DNA from: Caulobacter sp. 602-2
GTDB taxonomy: Bacteria > Pseudomonadota > Alphaproteobacteria > Caulobacterales > Caulobacteraceae
DNA: 64,000 nt
Direction of reading: 5' to 3'
NCBI RefSeq assembly: GCF_011043625.1
Contig: NZ_JAAKGT010000013.1
Span: forward strand, 1-64,000
A model generated the notes under the pieces. The model ran no database searches, was not told where the DNA came from, and worked only from the letters and a program-made list of their open reading frames with translations. Positions 34,310 through 42,242 of the stretch are shown here, piece by piece; position 1 is the stretch's first letter, and every line of letters starts with the position of its first letter. Both the position numbers and the translations under genes were made by a program.

Positions 34310-34384
34310 TGGAGCGGGCGAGGGGAATCGAACCCCTGACATTCAGCTTGGGAAGCTGACGTTCTACCTCTGAACTACGCCCGC
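34310..34384 (-). tRNA. tRNA-Gly (anticodon CCC)
   Basis: The minus strand folds as a cloverleaf. Acceptor GCGGGCG pairs with CGCCCGC, TCAGC/GCTGA forms the anticodon stem with loop TTCCCAA (anticodon CCC), and GGGGTTCGATTCCCC is the T arm. CCA is encoded at the 3' end (34310-34312). It is a single tRNA between the HD protein gene and the PepSY gene. Confidence 0.95.
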
Positions 34385-34465
34385 ACGGGTCGCGAGCGAC
34401 CGTGGAGGTCGTGCTTAGCCGGTCTTGCCGCATCGCTCAAGCGTTGAAGGACGGCCTTTCACAGC

Positions 34466-34499
34466 CAAAGAAAAAGGCCCGCCGTCGCCGGCGGGCCCC
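34466..34499 (-). terminator. Intrinsic terminator of the iron-uptake operon
   Basis: On the minus strand GGCCCGCC-GGCGAC-GGCGGGCC is followed by TTTTTCTTT. It is placed 22 bp after the PepSY gene stop. Confidence 0.85.
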
Positions 34500-34520
34500 C
34501 TTCGTTTCCGGGCGGCGGGA

Positions 34521-36017
34521 TCAGGCCGTCGCCGGCGTCTTGGTCAGCCGCACCGACAGCGCCAGCACAGCCGCGCCCAGCACCAGGCTGGCGTCCATGA
34601 TCCAGGCGACCGGATCGACGCTATGGCCGGTGTTCAGCGCCAGGTGGACCAGGGCCACCAGAACGAGGCTGACCGCAGAGGCCAGGCGCAGGCGGATCGA
34701 GATCACCTGCGGGGTCCACAGGAACGCGCTGGCGGCGGCCAGCAGGGTCACTCCGCCCCACACCGCCACCGGCGGGACGCCCTGGGCCAGCAGGGCGACC
34801 ATGGCCGCCACGCCGTAGGCCAGGGGCTGGCTCCAGCAGAAGGCGACCCACACCCGCTCCCAGCGCGGGGCCGGGCGGCCCTTGTCGCGTCGGCGGGCCA
34901 GCCAGATGGCCACGCCGCTGGCGGTCACCGCCGTCAGTCCCAGGCCCAGCAGGAAGTAGGCGACCTTCACCGGCCAGCCGCCGAACCAGCCGAAATGCAG
35001 CGGCGTCAGGCTGGCGTAGATGGCCATGCCGACATTGCCGCTCTCGAAGCCGGCCTCGCCCAGCACCCTGGCGTTTCCGTCGACGATGAACATCTCGCCG
35101 CGCGACAGCTTGCCGGGCGTGACGCGGTTGATGGTCAGGTGCTGGCCGGTCTCGCCGGGATGTTCGACGAAGATGTAGTTGAAGCCCGCTTCGGGGTGCT
35201 TGGCCTGCAGGACCGAAAGGCCCTTGGCCACGTCGACCACCGGCGCCGGGCGCGGGTCGTCGGCCACGGCCGGGCCGCTGAACAGGGCGAAGACCTTCTC
35301 GCGGTTCCCGTCGAACACCACCATGGCCAGCACGCCGACGATCAGGACGGAAAGCCCCAGGAACGCGCCGGTCAGCGACACGACCACGTGGAAGGGCAGG
35401 CCCCACACCGAGATGCGGTTGTGCAGGTCGGCCTCCTGCAGGCGCTTGGAGCCGCCCCAGCGAAACGCGAACGCGTCCTTGAACACGCGCGGATGCGACA
35501 GCACGCCCGAGACCAGCGACGACAGCAGGGCCACGCCCGTCAGGCCGACCAGGAAGAAGCCCCAGCTGCCCGGCAGGTGCAGGGCGGTGTGCAGCTTGGC
35601 CTGGAACTCGCTGAACGGCGTGCGCTGCTCGGCGACGATCTTGCCCGAAGCGTCGGCGAAGAAGGTGTGCTCGCCGCCCTTGGCGTCGTCGCCGTGCACC
35701 GACAGGCGGGGCAGGGCGGGCTCGGGCATGCGGATGAACAGGTCGTGGGCCTTGGGGTTCCTGGCCAGCACCTCTTCGAAGGCCGCGCCGACGGCGGCGG
35801 GCGTCACGCTGTGCAGCACGGGGACGGTGGGCTGCTCCCAGCGATTGAACTCGTTGGTGAACACCGCCACCGCGCCCGAGAAGCAGACGAGGTAGATCAG
35901 CGCCGCGAACGTCAGGCCCAGGGCCGAGTGGCCGGCCAGCATGGCGCGCACGAAGGGGGCAGGGATCTTCGGCCAGATCGGCTTGCCGGGTTTGGGTTTT
36001 TGTTGCGGGGCATGCAT
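34521..36017 (-). CDS. PepSY-associated membrane protein, siderophore/iron reductase-like
   Basis: This 498-residue inner-membrane protein has PepSY_TM architecture: an N-terminal membrane segment (about residues 25-50, GHSALGLTFAALIYLVCFSG), a periplasmic PepSY region, and further membrane segments at about residues 185-210, 240-265, 350-380 and beyond. Relatives next to TonB receptors help release iron from siderophores. The ATG at 36017 is chosen because the preceding frame is low-complexity Arg-rich. Its start touches the stop of the upstream membrane gene. Confidence 0.88.
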   Translation of the reverse strand: MHAPQQKPKPGKPIWPKIPAPFVRAMLAGHSALGLTFAALIYLVCFSGAVAVFTNEFNRWEQPTVPVLHSVTPAAVGAAFEEVLARNPKAHDLFIRMPEPALPRLSVHGDDAKGGEHTFFADASGKIVAEQRTPFSEFQAKLHTALHLPGSWGFFLVGLTGVALLSSLVSGVLSHPRVFKDAFAFRWGGSKRLQEADLHNRISVWGLPFHVVVSLTGAFLGLSVLIVGVLAMVVFDGNREKVFALFSGPAVADDPRPAPVVDVAKGLSVLQAKHPEAGFNYIFVEHPGETGQHLTINRVTPGKLSRGEMFIVDGNARVLGEAGFESGNVGMAIYASLTPLHFGWFGGWPVKVAYFLLGLGLTAVTASGVAIWLARRRDKGRPAPRWERVWVAFCWSQPLAYGVAAMVALLAQGVPPVAVWGGVTLLAAASAFLWTPQVISIRLRLASAVSLVLVALVHLALNTGHSVDPVAWIMDASLVLGAAVLALSVRLTKTPATA

Positions 36018-36592
36018 CAGAGGGAGCCCTTCAGGAACACGGCGCCGAAGCCGGCGACGGTGACGCCGATCAGCACGGCCAGGGCGCGCAGGATCTTGTC
36101 GTCCGACAGGGTCCAGGCCATGCCGCCGGCCCACAGGAACGGCACCAGCATGCCGCCGATGATCAGGCGGGTCTTGACCTCGGCCGGGAAGCAGACGGCC
36201 ACGGCCAGGCCCACGGCCATGGCCGCAGCGCCGCCCAGCGGACCGGCCAGGAAGCCGCGCAGCCAGCCGCGCCAGGCCACGCGACGGCGGTCCGACGGCT
36301 CCAGCGCCAGCTCGCGCGGCGCCTTGCGCTTGGCCTCGCGCAGTTCGACCCCGGCGGCCACCAGGGCCAGGGCCGCCGTCGAGGCGAGCGCCAGCACGAT
36401 TGAGGGACCGCGCGCCGCGCCCAGGAACGGCACGGAAAGGGCCACGGCGATCGCCAGCAGCGCCCAGCCGCCGACGATCAGCCAGGGCCGCCGCGCGTCG
36501 GCGTGGGTCCAGGCGCGCCGAAGCAGCAGCGCGCCCCCCAGGGCCAGCGGGGCTAGAGCCAGTCCGCCCAATCCGACCATGGGCCCGATCAC
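36017..36592 (-). CDS. Membrane protein, possible DUF3325-DUF3649 fusion
   Basis: This 191-residue protein of about six membrane segments lies between the TonB receptor and the PepSY gene. The N-terminal half (RPWLIVGGWALLAIAVALSV, long Ala/Leu helices) resembles DUF3325 proteins. The C-terminal half (AAAMAVGLAVAVCFPAEVK to GGMAWTLSDD) resembles DUF3649 'iron uptake' proteins, which are separate genes in many iron loci. The start is the GTG that overlaps the receptor TGA by four bases; GGAGG lies seven bases upstream. The fusion reading is inference. Confidence 0.65.
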   Translation of the reverse strand: MIGPMVGLGGLALAPLALGGALLLRRAWTHADARRPWLIVGGWALLAIAVALSVPFLGAARGPSIVLALASTAALALVAAGVELREAKRKAPRELALEPSDRRRVAWRGWLRGFLAGPLGGAAAMAVGLAVAVCFPAEVKTRLIIGGMLVPFLWAGGMAWTLSDDKILRALAVLIGVTVAGFGAVFLKGSL

Positions 36593-38901
36593 CAGCGCGC
36601 CTCCAGGCTGACGCCCAGTACGCGCGGCTCGCCCAGCAGGGCGACCGGAATGTCCGAGCGGCTGTACTGGCTGTACTTCTCGTTCAGCAGGTTCTTGCCG
36701 AACACGTAGGCGCCCCAGGCGCGGCTCTCGTAGCCGAAGCGGCCGTTGACCAGGGTGCGGGCGTCGGCGATGCGGCCGTCCTGCTCGCCGCCGGCCTCGG
36801 TGAAGGCCTTGGCGCGGTAGTTGGCGTTGAGGTTGGCCACCAGGCCGTTGTTCCAGCGATAGTCGCCGCCGATCGCGAAGGTCCAGTGCGGGGCGTAGGG
36901 GAACTCCGAACCCGACAGGTTGCGGGTGTCGGTGCCGGTCTGGACGTTGAACTCGTCGAACTCGGTCTTGGTGTGGCCCAGCGAGGCCCACCAGCCGGCG
37001 TTCGGCGTCACGCGCTGGGCCAGTTCCAGCTCGAAGCCGTAGAGGTGCGAGGAGCCCGCGTTCTCGACCTGGTAGTCGTATTGGTTGAGGCCCAGGTTCA
37101 GCGACACCTGCTGGTCGGTCCAGTCTACATAGTAGGCGTTGGCGTTGGCCGTCAGGCCCCACTGCGGCCAGTAGGTGCGCAGCGAGAACTCGTAGTTCCA
37201 AGTGTATTCGGGATCATAGGGCACGACGGTGGCGCGGGCGGTGTTGATCGCCGTGCCGCCCGAGCGGTAGCCGCGCTGCACCACGAAGCTGGCCGAGACG
37301 TCGTCGGTGAGGGCGTACTTGGCGCCCAGCTTGGGCAGGAAGGCCTCGAACTCACGCGTCGTCTCGGGCGAGGGCGCGCCGGCTTGGGCGACCATCGAGC
37401 CGACGAACTGGTTCACCAGCACCACGTAGGGCGCATAGGCGCCGAAGGCCGACGGGGTCGGGTAGACGCCGGCGAAGCGCGCGGTCTGCACCGAGCTCTG
37501 GGTGTTCTTCTCGCGATCGTAGCGGAAGCCGGCCAGCACGCTGAGCTTGGGAGTCAGGGCGAAGCTGCCGTCGGCGAACAGCGCAGTGGTCTCCACCAGT
37601 TCCGGCGCGTCCGAGGTGTAGTCGACCGGGATGACGGGCAGGGCGGCGATGTAGAGGTTGGCGAAGGCGTTGGCCTGAGCCTGAGCCTGGGGCTGGGTGA
37701 TGCCCGGCACGCTGCCCATCAGGGTCGAGGTCAAGACGCTGACCAGGGTGGCGCGCGGGAAGGCCACGTTGGTCAGGCTGGCCGAGCTACGCTCGGCGTC
37801 GCGGGTGGCGCGATAGACGCCGACCACGCCCTTCAGGCGCTCGCCGTCATAGTTCAGGCGCGCCTCCAGGCTGGAGGTCTCGACCAGTTCGTTCTGCCCG
37901 CCGTACGACAGGCGCTGGGGGCCGAGGTCGGCGTCATAGCGCTGGATCAGATCCACCTGGCTCCACGAGGCCACGCCCGACAGGGTGAAGCGCTCGCCCA
38001 GCTTCTGCTCCAGTTCCAGCGTGGCGATGTCGGTGGTGATGTCGCTGGTGTTGGGATCGTTGGTGGTGGTGACGCGGTGGTCGAAATAGTCCGGCGTGTC
38101 GGTGCGGCTGTAGGTGAAGACATAGCCCGACTTGCGCTCGTTGTGGCTCATCGTGGCCACGGCCTTGAAGCCTTCGGCGGCCGCCGGGGTCAGCAGCAGC
38201 TTGCCGCGGATCATGCGGGTGTCCAGCGCGTCGTCGTCCAGCTTGCGCGTGGTGTTGTAGATGAAGCCGTCGCTCTGATGGTCCTCGAAGGCCAGGCGGA
38301 AGGCCAGCTGGTCCTGAACGATCGGGCCGCCGCCGGCCAGGGCGATCGCGCGGTCGTCGCCGCTGGCCGAGGTCACGCGGGCCTTGAAGTTCCAGTCGTT
38401 GGTCGGGTCGGTGGTGCGCACGATGACCGCGCCGGCCAGGGCGTTGCGGCCCTGCAGGGTCGATTGCGGACCGCGGAAAACTTCCACCTGGCCCACGTCC
38501 CACATGTCCAGCGGGCCGCCGTACATGGCGCGCTCGGGGATCGCCGCGCCGTCGACATAGACCGTGGCCAGGCCGCCGGTGCCGCCGCCCGAGACGTTGT
38601 TGTTGGCCACGCCCCGGATGGTGAAGCCGGTCTTGCCGTAGGTCTCGCTCATGTTCGCGGTCTTGGCGACCACGTCATAGAAGTCGCGGATCTGCTCGCG
38701 CTCGATGGTGCGGGCGGTGGTCACGGCCACGCTGGTGACGGTGTCCTGCACGCTGCGGCTGGTCTTCTCGCCGGTGACGACCACCTGGTCGACCTGCGTC
38801 GGCGCTTCCGGCGCCGTGGCGACCGGGGCTTCGGCCTGCGCCAGGCTGGCCAGCACCGCCCAAACGCCGACGGCGCTCGCCATCATCAACCGCGACTTCA
38901 T
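36589..38901 (-). CDS. TonB-dependent outer-membrane receptor, siderophore-type
   Basis: This 770-residue receptor has a signal peptide (about residues 1-23), a plug domain with VDQVVVTGEKTSRSVQDTVTS, TIRGV and VEVFRGPQSTLQGRNALAGAV, and a 22-strand-type barrel ending in ...LGVSLEARW, with terminal aromatic residue. Operon partners (small membrane protein and PepSY reductase-like protein) and an upstream Fur-like box suggest ferric-siderophore uptake. The ligand is not known. Confidence 0.92.
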   Translation of the reverse strand: MKSRLMMASAVGVWAVLASLAQAEAPVATAPEAPTQVDQVVVTGEKTSRSVQDTVTSVAVTTARTIEREQIRDFYDVVAKTANMSETYGKTGFTIRGVANNNVSGGGTGGLATVYVDGAAIPERAMYGGPLDMWDVGQVEVFRGPQSTLQGRNALAGAVIVRTTDPTNDWNFKARVTSASGDDRAIALAGGGPIVQDQLAFRLAFEDHQSDGFIYNTTRKLDDDALDTRMIRGKLLLTPAAAEGFKAVATMSHNERKSGYVFTYSRTDTPDYFDHRVTTTNDPNTSDITTDIATLELEQKLGERFTLSGVASWSQVDLIQRYDADLGPQRLSYGGQNELVETSSLEARLNYDGERLKGVVGVYRATRDAERSSASLTNVAFPRATLVSVLTSTLMGSVPGITQPQAQAQANAFANLYIAALPVIPVDYTSDAPELVETTALFADGSFALTPKLSVLAGFRYDREKNTQSSVQTARFAGVYPTPSAFGAYAPYVVLVNQFVGSMVAQAGAPSPETTREFEAFLPKLGAKYALTDDVSASFVVQRGYRSGGTAINTARATVVPYDPEYTWNYEFSLRTYWPQWGLTANANAYYVDWTDQQVSLNLGLNQYDYQVENAGSSHLYGFELELAQRVTPNAGWWASLGHTKTEFDEFNVQTGTDTRNLSGSEFPYAPHWTFAIGGDYRWNNGLVANLNANYRAKAFTEAGGEQDGRIADARTLVNGRFGYESRAWGAYVFGKNLLNEKYSQYSRSDIPVALLGEPRVLGVSLEARW

Positions 38902-38947
38902 GCATTCCCCCGTTATTTAAGAACGGGTCGCAGCTAGCGGCGGTTTA

Positions 38948-38966
38948 ATTGCGAGTCAAATGCAAT
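38948..38966 (-). promoter_or_regulatory. Fur-like box upstream of the receptor operon
   Basis: ATTGC-N9-GCAAT forms a 19-bp imperfect palindrome about 47 bp before the receptor start, followed by an AT-rich GATTGAGAAT-like stretch. The TTGC/GCAA halves resemble Fur/Irr boxes of alphaproteobacteria. Confidence 0.5.
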
Positions 38967-39084
38967 CTCATTCTCAGGATTAATCGCCGGGCGAGCGCTT
39001 GCGCGAGGGTTGAAACCTTCGGGATCGCTTGAATTGGCGATCGGTCGGCTGCATGCAATCTAGGGTGTTGGCGTGGGGCGGGGC

Positions 39085-39747
39085 ATGGGTGTCGGCAAGA
39101 GGTTGGCGATCGGGGTAGGGGTGGTGCTGGGCGCAGCGGCGACTTCGGCGGTCGCACTGGCCCTATGGCTGCACGATCCCATCGACACCGCCGAGCACGT
39201 CGCCCGCGAGTGCCAGGTGGTGGCCTCGATTGAGCGCCAGCGCTTGTTCGATGCGGACGAGCGGGTCGCCGCCAAGCCGATGGTGTGGCGGCGCGCCGAA
39301 GCCGTCGAAGGCGCTCCTGGTCGGCTGCGAGGGGAGGGGCGTTCGTTGAAGGTCAAGGCGATCGGTGCGTTGCTCGCGTTTTCGCGACCCGGGCGCGCCG
39401 GAGCGATCGACTGTGACGCGGCCCTCGATCAGGCGCGTGTTCCCCACTCAGTCGGCAACCATGCCGGCGTGCCCGAAGAGCAGCTGAGTGTGCTGGGGCG
39501 GATCCGCTACTCGCGGGTCGTCTTCCTGCCCGGCGGTCGCTATGCGCTGATGTCGACGACGCATTGCGAGGTGAGGCGCGACCGAGACCCGGTCTGGACG
39601 GGCTGGGACCAGAAGACCGAAACCGAAATCTGGATGCGGCAGGGCCAGGAATGGCGAGCGGCCGAGCCCTTGCCGGTCCATCTCGTTCTCCATTCGCCCG
39701 AACGCAAGCTGCCGGCCCGCTGCTTCAGCCCGGGTTATGCGGGATAG
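39085..39747 (+). CDS. Hypothetical protein with N-terminal membrane anchor
   Basis: This 220-residue protein has one N-terminal hydrophobic segment (about residues 7-29, LAIGVGVVLGAAATSAVALALWL) and a polar remainder containing three or four Cys (ECQVV, IDCDAA, THCEV, ARCF) that could form disulfides. No family recognised. A GTG at 39073 could start four codons earlier; the ATG has a GGGG site close by. Its end overlaps the end of the convergent WYL regulator gene by 23 bp. Confidence 0.6.
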   Translation: MGVGKRLAIGVGVVLGAAATSAVALALWLHDPIDTAEHVARECQVVASIERQRLFDADERVAAKPMVWRRAEAVEGAPGRLRGEGRSLKVKAIGALLAFSRPGRAGAIDCDAALDQARVPHSVGNHAGVPEEQLSVLGRIRYSRVVFLPGGRYALMSTTHCEVRRDRDPVWTGWDQKTETEIWMRQGQEWRAAEPLPVHLVLHSPERKLPARCFSPGYAG

Positions 39748-40465
39748 CGGTTCCGGCCGCCTTGGCCGCGTCGTAGGCGGCCCATTCCTCTTCCATCTGC
39801 CGCTGCCAGCGGGCGCGCAGCACGGCGGGGCGCTGGCCGTGGCGGTCGTCGAGGAACTGCGCGGCCACCACCCGGTCGGTGCGGAAGTTGCGGAAGTCGT
39901 CGCGAAGCTCGCACCAGGCGATCAGCATGCGCGTGGTGGCCATGTAGCCGACGGTCACCGGCCAGACGACGCGCTGGCTGACCGCGCCCTTCTCGTCGCG
40001 ATAGTCCAGGCGGATCTTGCGGCCGGCGTGGATCCAGGCCCGGGTCTGGGCCATGTCGATGCCGTCGGGCGCCGGGTTCCACGGGGCGGGGGCGCGGGTG
40101 GCGGGCTCCAGCACGTAGGGGCGCAGGTTGTCGGGCACCGCGGCGGCGATCTTCGCGATCAGGTCGCGGGCGGCGGTGGCCAGGGCCGGATCGCCTCGGC
40201 CGGCCACCCATTGGGCGCCCAGCACGGCGGCTTCGATCTCGTCCGGCGTCAGCATCAGGGGCGGCATGTCGTATCCGGCCTCCAGCACGTAGCCGACGCC
40301 CGCCTCGCCGCGGATGGGCGCCCTCTGACCGACCAGTGCGGCGATATCGCGATAGACGCTGCGCTTTGAGGTCTCCAGTTCGGCGGCGATGGCGTCGGCG
40401 GTGACCGGCGCTCGGCTGCGGCGAAGGATCTGGATGATCTGGAATAGGCGTTCAGCGCGTCTCAT
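39725..40465 (-). CDS. WYL-domain transcriptional regulator (YafY type)
   Basis: This 246-residue regulator has an N-terminal winged helix (RLFQIIQILRRSRAPVTADAIAAELETSKRSVYRDIAAL) and a C-terminal WYL domain with GRKIRLDYRDEKGAVSQRVVWPVTVGY and TRMLIAWCELRDDFRNFRTDRV. It is divergent from a GST-like gene, and the 22-bp palindrome between them is its probable operator. WYL domains sense small ligands; the ligand is unknown. Confidence 0.9.
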   Translation of the reverse strand: MRRAERLFQIIQILRRSRAPVTADAIAAELETSKRSVYRDIAALVGQRAPIRGEAGVGYVLEAGYDMPPLMLTPDEIEAAVLGAQWVAGRGDPALATAARDLIAKIAAAVPDNLRPYVLEPATRAPAPWNPAPDGIDMAQTRAWIHAGRKIRLDYRDEKGAVSQRVVWPVTVGYMATTRMLIAWCELRDDFRNFRTDRVVAAQFLDDRHGQRPAVLRARWQRQMEEEWAAYDAAKAAGTAIPHNPG

Positions 40466-40487
40466 GGGTCTCACTGTGCCGGATCGT

Positions 40488-40509
40488 TGCTGACAGCATG
40501 CTGGCAGCA
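40488..40509. promoter_or_regulatory. Palindromic operator between WYL regulator and GST
   Basis: The core GCTGACAGCATGCTGGCAGC at 40489-40508 is symmetrical at 18 of 20 positions, and the flanking T and A extend it. It lies 23 bp upstream of the regulator and 51 bp upstream of the GST gene. YafY-type regulators often bind such sites to control themselves and the divergent gene. Confidence 0.65.
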
Positions 40510-40560
40510 GGGTGGCGGCAGTCTCTCCCCATCGCAATACCGCACGAGAGGGACCTCGAG

Positions 40561-41298
40561 ATGATCACGCTCTACGCCGCCGGCCCGGCCTACGGTCTCC
40601 CCGAAGGCAGCCCCTATGTCACCAAGACCGAGATCCACCTGATGATGGCGGGCCTGGCCTACCGCAAGGTCCCCGCCCATCCGGAGACCTCGCCCAAGGG
40701 CCAGCTGCCCTGGATCGACGACGACGGCGTCAAGGTCGCCGACTCCACCTTCATCCGCGCCTATCTGGAGCGCAGCTACGGGCTCGACCTGGATGCGGGC
40801 CTCTCCCGCGTCGAACGGGCCCAGGCCTGGGCGATCGAGCGGATGGTCGAGAACCAGCTGGGCTGGGCCAACTGCTACTTCCGCTTCTTCGACTTCGACA
40901 ATTTCGAGAAGGGGCCGGCCCGCTGGTTCGACGGCGCGCCCGAAGCCATCCGCCAGGACCTGAAGGCGGGGCTGCTGGATGCCGTCGAGGCCAACCTCAA
41001 GGCCGTCGGGATCGGACGCCATTCGCCTGACGAGATCGTCGAGCTGGCTTCGTGGTCGCTGACCGCCCTGTCGGAGATGCTCGGCGACAAGGCCTTCATG
41101 ATGGGGCCGGCGCCGACCAGCGTCGACGCCATCGTCTTCGGCGTGCTGGCCCAGATCCTGACGCCGTTCTTCGACTCGCCGATCCGTCGCCGGGCCGAGG
41201 GCTTCTGCAACCTTGTGGCCTATGCCGAGCGGATGCTGGCGACCTTCTACCCCGCCTTCGCGTCGGACATTGCGCCCGAGGCGCTCAAGGCGGCCTAG
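40561..41298 (+). CDS. Glutathione S-transferase, FAXC/metaxin-like
   Basis: This 245-residue protein has a thioredoxin-like N-terminal half (ITLYAAGPAYGLPEGSPYVTKTEIHLMMAGLAYR, PKGQLPWIDDDG) and an all-helical C-terminal half ending DSPIRRRAEGFCNLVAYAERM. These features match the Tom37/failed-axon-connections group of GSTs. The catalytic preference is unknown. An upstream frame start at 40498 is replaced by the ATG at 40561 that begins the ITLY strand. It is divergent from a WYL regulator. Confidence 0.82.
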   Translation: MITLYAAGPAYGLPEGSPYVTKTEIHLMMAGLAYRKVPAHPETSPKGQLPWIDDDGVKVADSTFIRAYLERSYGLDLDAGLSRVERAQAWAIERMVENQLGWANCYFRFFDFDNFEKGPARWFDGAPEAIRQDLKAGLLDAVEANLKAVGIGRHSPDEIVELASWSLTALSEMLGDKAFMMGPAPTSVDAIVFGVLAQILTPFFDSPIRRRAEGFCNLVAYAERMLATFYPAFASDIAPEALKAA

Positions 41299-41339
41299 GT
41301 AGCCGCCCGGGCGTTGTGCCGGGGCCGTCCATCCTGTAG

Positions 41340-42104
41340 ATGCGACGCATTCTTATGACTGTCGCGGAATCCATAGGCCTGGGACGATCCCGGACGCGCC
41401 GGCGGGGCGGGGACAAGGTCCTCGCCGCCGGCGTGTCGGTGGGGCTGCATGCGGCCGTCATCGTCGGGCTGGTGGGCTTTGTTCGCGCCATGCCGGGCCT
41501 GGCCGAACCGCCGGCCATGGAGGCGGCGCTGTTCGAGGCCATCGCGCCCAGTCCCGAGCCCTCGCCGTCCCGTGCGTCCAGCCAGCGGCGCGAGCGGGCC
41601 GTACCTCGGGAGATGCGGGCCGTTTCTCCGATCCGGCCACGTCCGGTTCCGATTCCCGCGCCCGACCCGCTGATCGCCGCGCCGCAGGTCGCGCCCCAGC
41701 CCGTCGAGATCCGCTCGGCCTCGACGGCGACGCCCGTGGCGGTCGCGACCTCGGCCGCGTCGGCCCCGGCCGGCGGCGGGGCCCCCGCGCAGGTGCGCGG
41801 CGAGGCGGCCAAGAGCCACGATCCCTACGCGGCCCAGGTGCTGTCGTGGATCGAGGCGCGCAAGGTGATGCCCGAGGCCCTCAAGCGCCGCCGCACCCAC
41901 GGCGTGGTGGTGGTCGCCTTCACCCTCGACCGCTTCGGCCGGATGTCGCGGGCGGTGATCGTCGAGAGCAGCGGCGACCGCGCGCTCGACGCGGCGGCCA
42001 TGGACCTGCTGTCCACCGCCGCCCCGTTCCCCAAGGCCCCCCGCGACTCCGACTGGAACCGCCGCCGCTTCGAGACCCCGATCTCCTACGCCGTGAAGGG
42101 CTGA
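41340..42104 (+). CDS. TonB-family energy transducer
   Basis: This 254-residue protein has an N-terminal membrane segment (about residues 27-48, VLAAGVSVGLHAAVIVGLVG), a Pro/Ala-rich periplasmic spacer and a C-terminal TonB domain (about residues 165-250) with LDRFGRMSRAVIVESSGDRALDAAAMDLL and ending ISYAVKG. It would couple the proton gradient to outer-membrane receptors such as the two in this window. An alternative ATG lies five codons in. Confidence 0.82.
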   Translation: MRRILMTVAESIGLGRSRTRRRGGDKVLAAGVSVGLHAAVIVGLVGFVRAMPGLAEPPAMEAALFEAIAPSPEPSPSRASSQRRERAVPREMRAVSPIRPRPVPIPAPDPLIAAPQVAPQPVEIRSASTATPVAVATSAASAPAGGGAPAQVRGEAAKSHDPYAAQVLSWIEARKVMPEALKRRRTHGVVVVAFTLDRFGRMSRAVIVESSGDRALDAAAMDLLSTAAPFPKAPRDSDWNRRRFETPISYAVKG

Positions 42105-42117
42105 TCGAGGTCATTCC

Positions 42118-42220
42118 ACTCTGGGGGGAGGTGGCCCGGAGGGCCGGAGGGGGCTGGCGTAGGCGCCAGGAACCCCCTCAGTCGGCTGTGCCGACAGCTC
42201 CCCCAGAGGGGGAGCATCTT
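42118..42220. repeat. Hairpin-pair repeat B3, units in swapped order
   Basis: The right unit (CTGGGGGGAGGTGGCCCGGA to GGAGGGGG, 42120-42153) comes first, and the left unit (CCCCCTCAGTCGGC to GAGCATCTT, 42173-42220) second, the reverse of copies B1 and B2. It lies between convergent TonB and peroxidase genes. Confidence 0.8.
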
Positions 42221-42242
42221 GGCGCTCCCGAGGGGCAGGCGC

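Noticed and set aside
34521..36611. Long plus-strand open frame opposite the PepSY gene.
   Set aside because: Composition is typical of an antisense shadow and no domain is recognisable; the PepSY frame has clear membrane segments.
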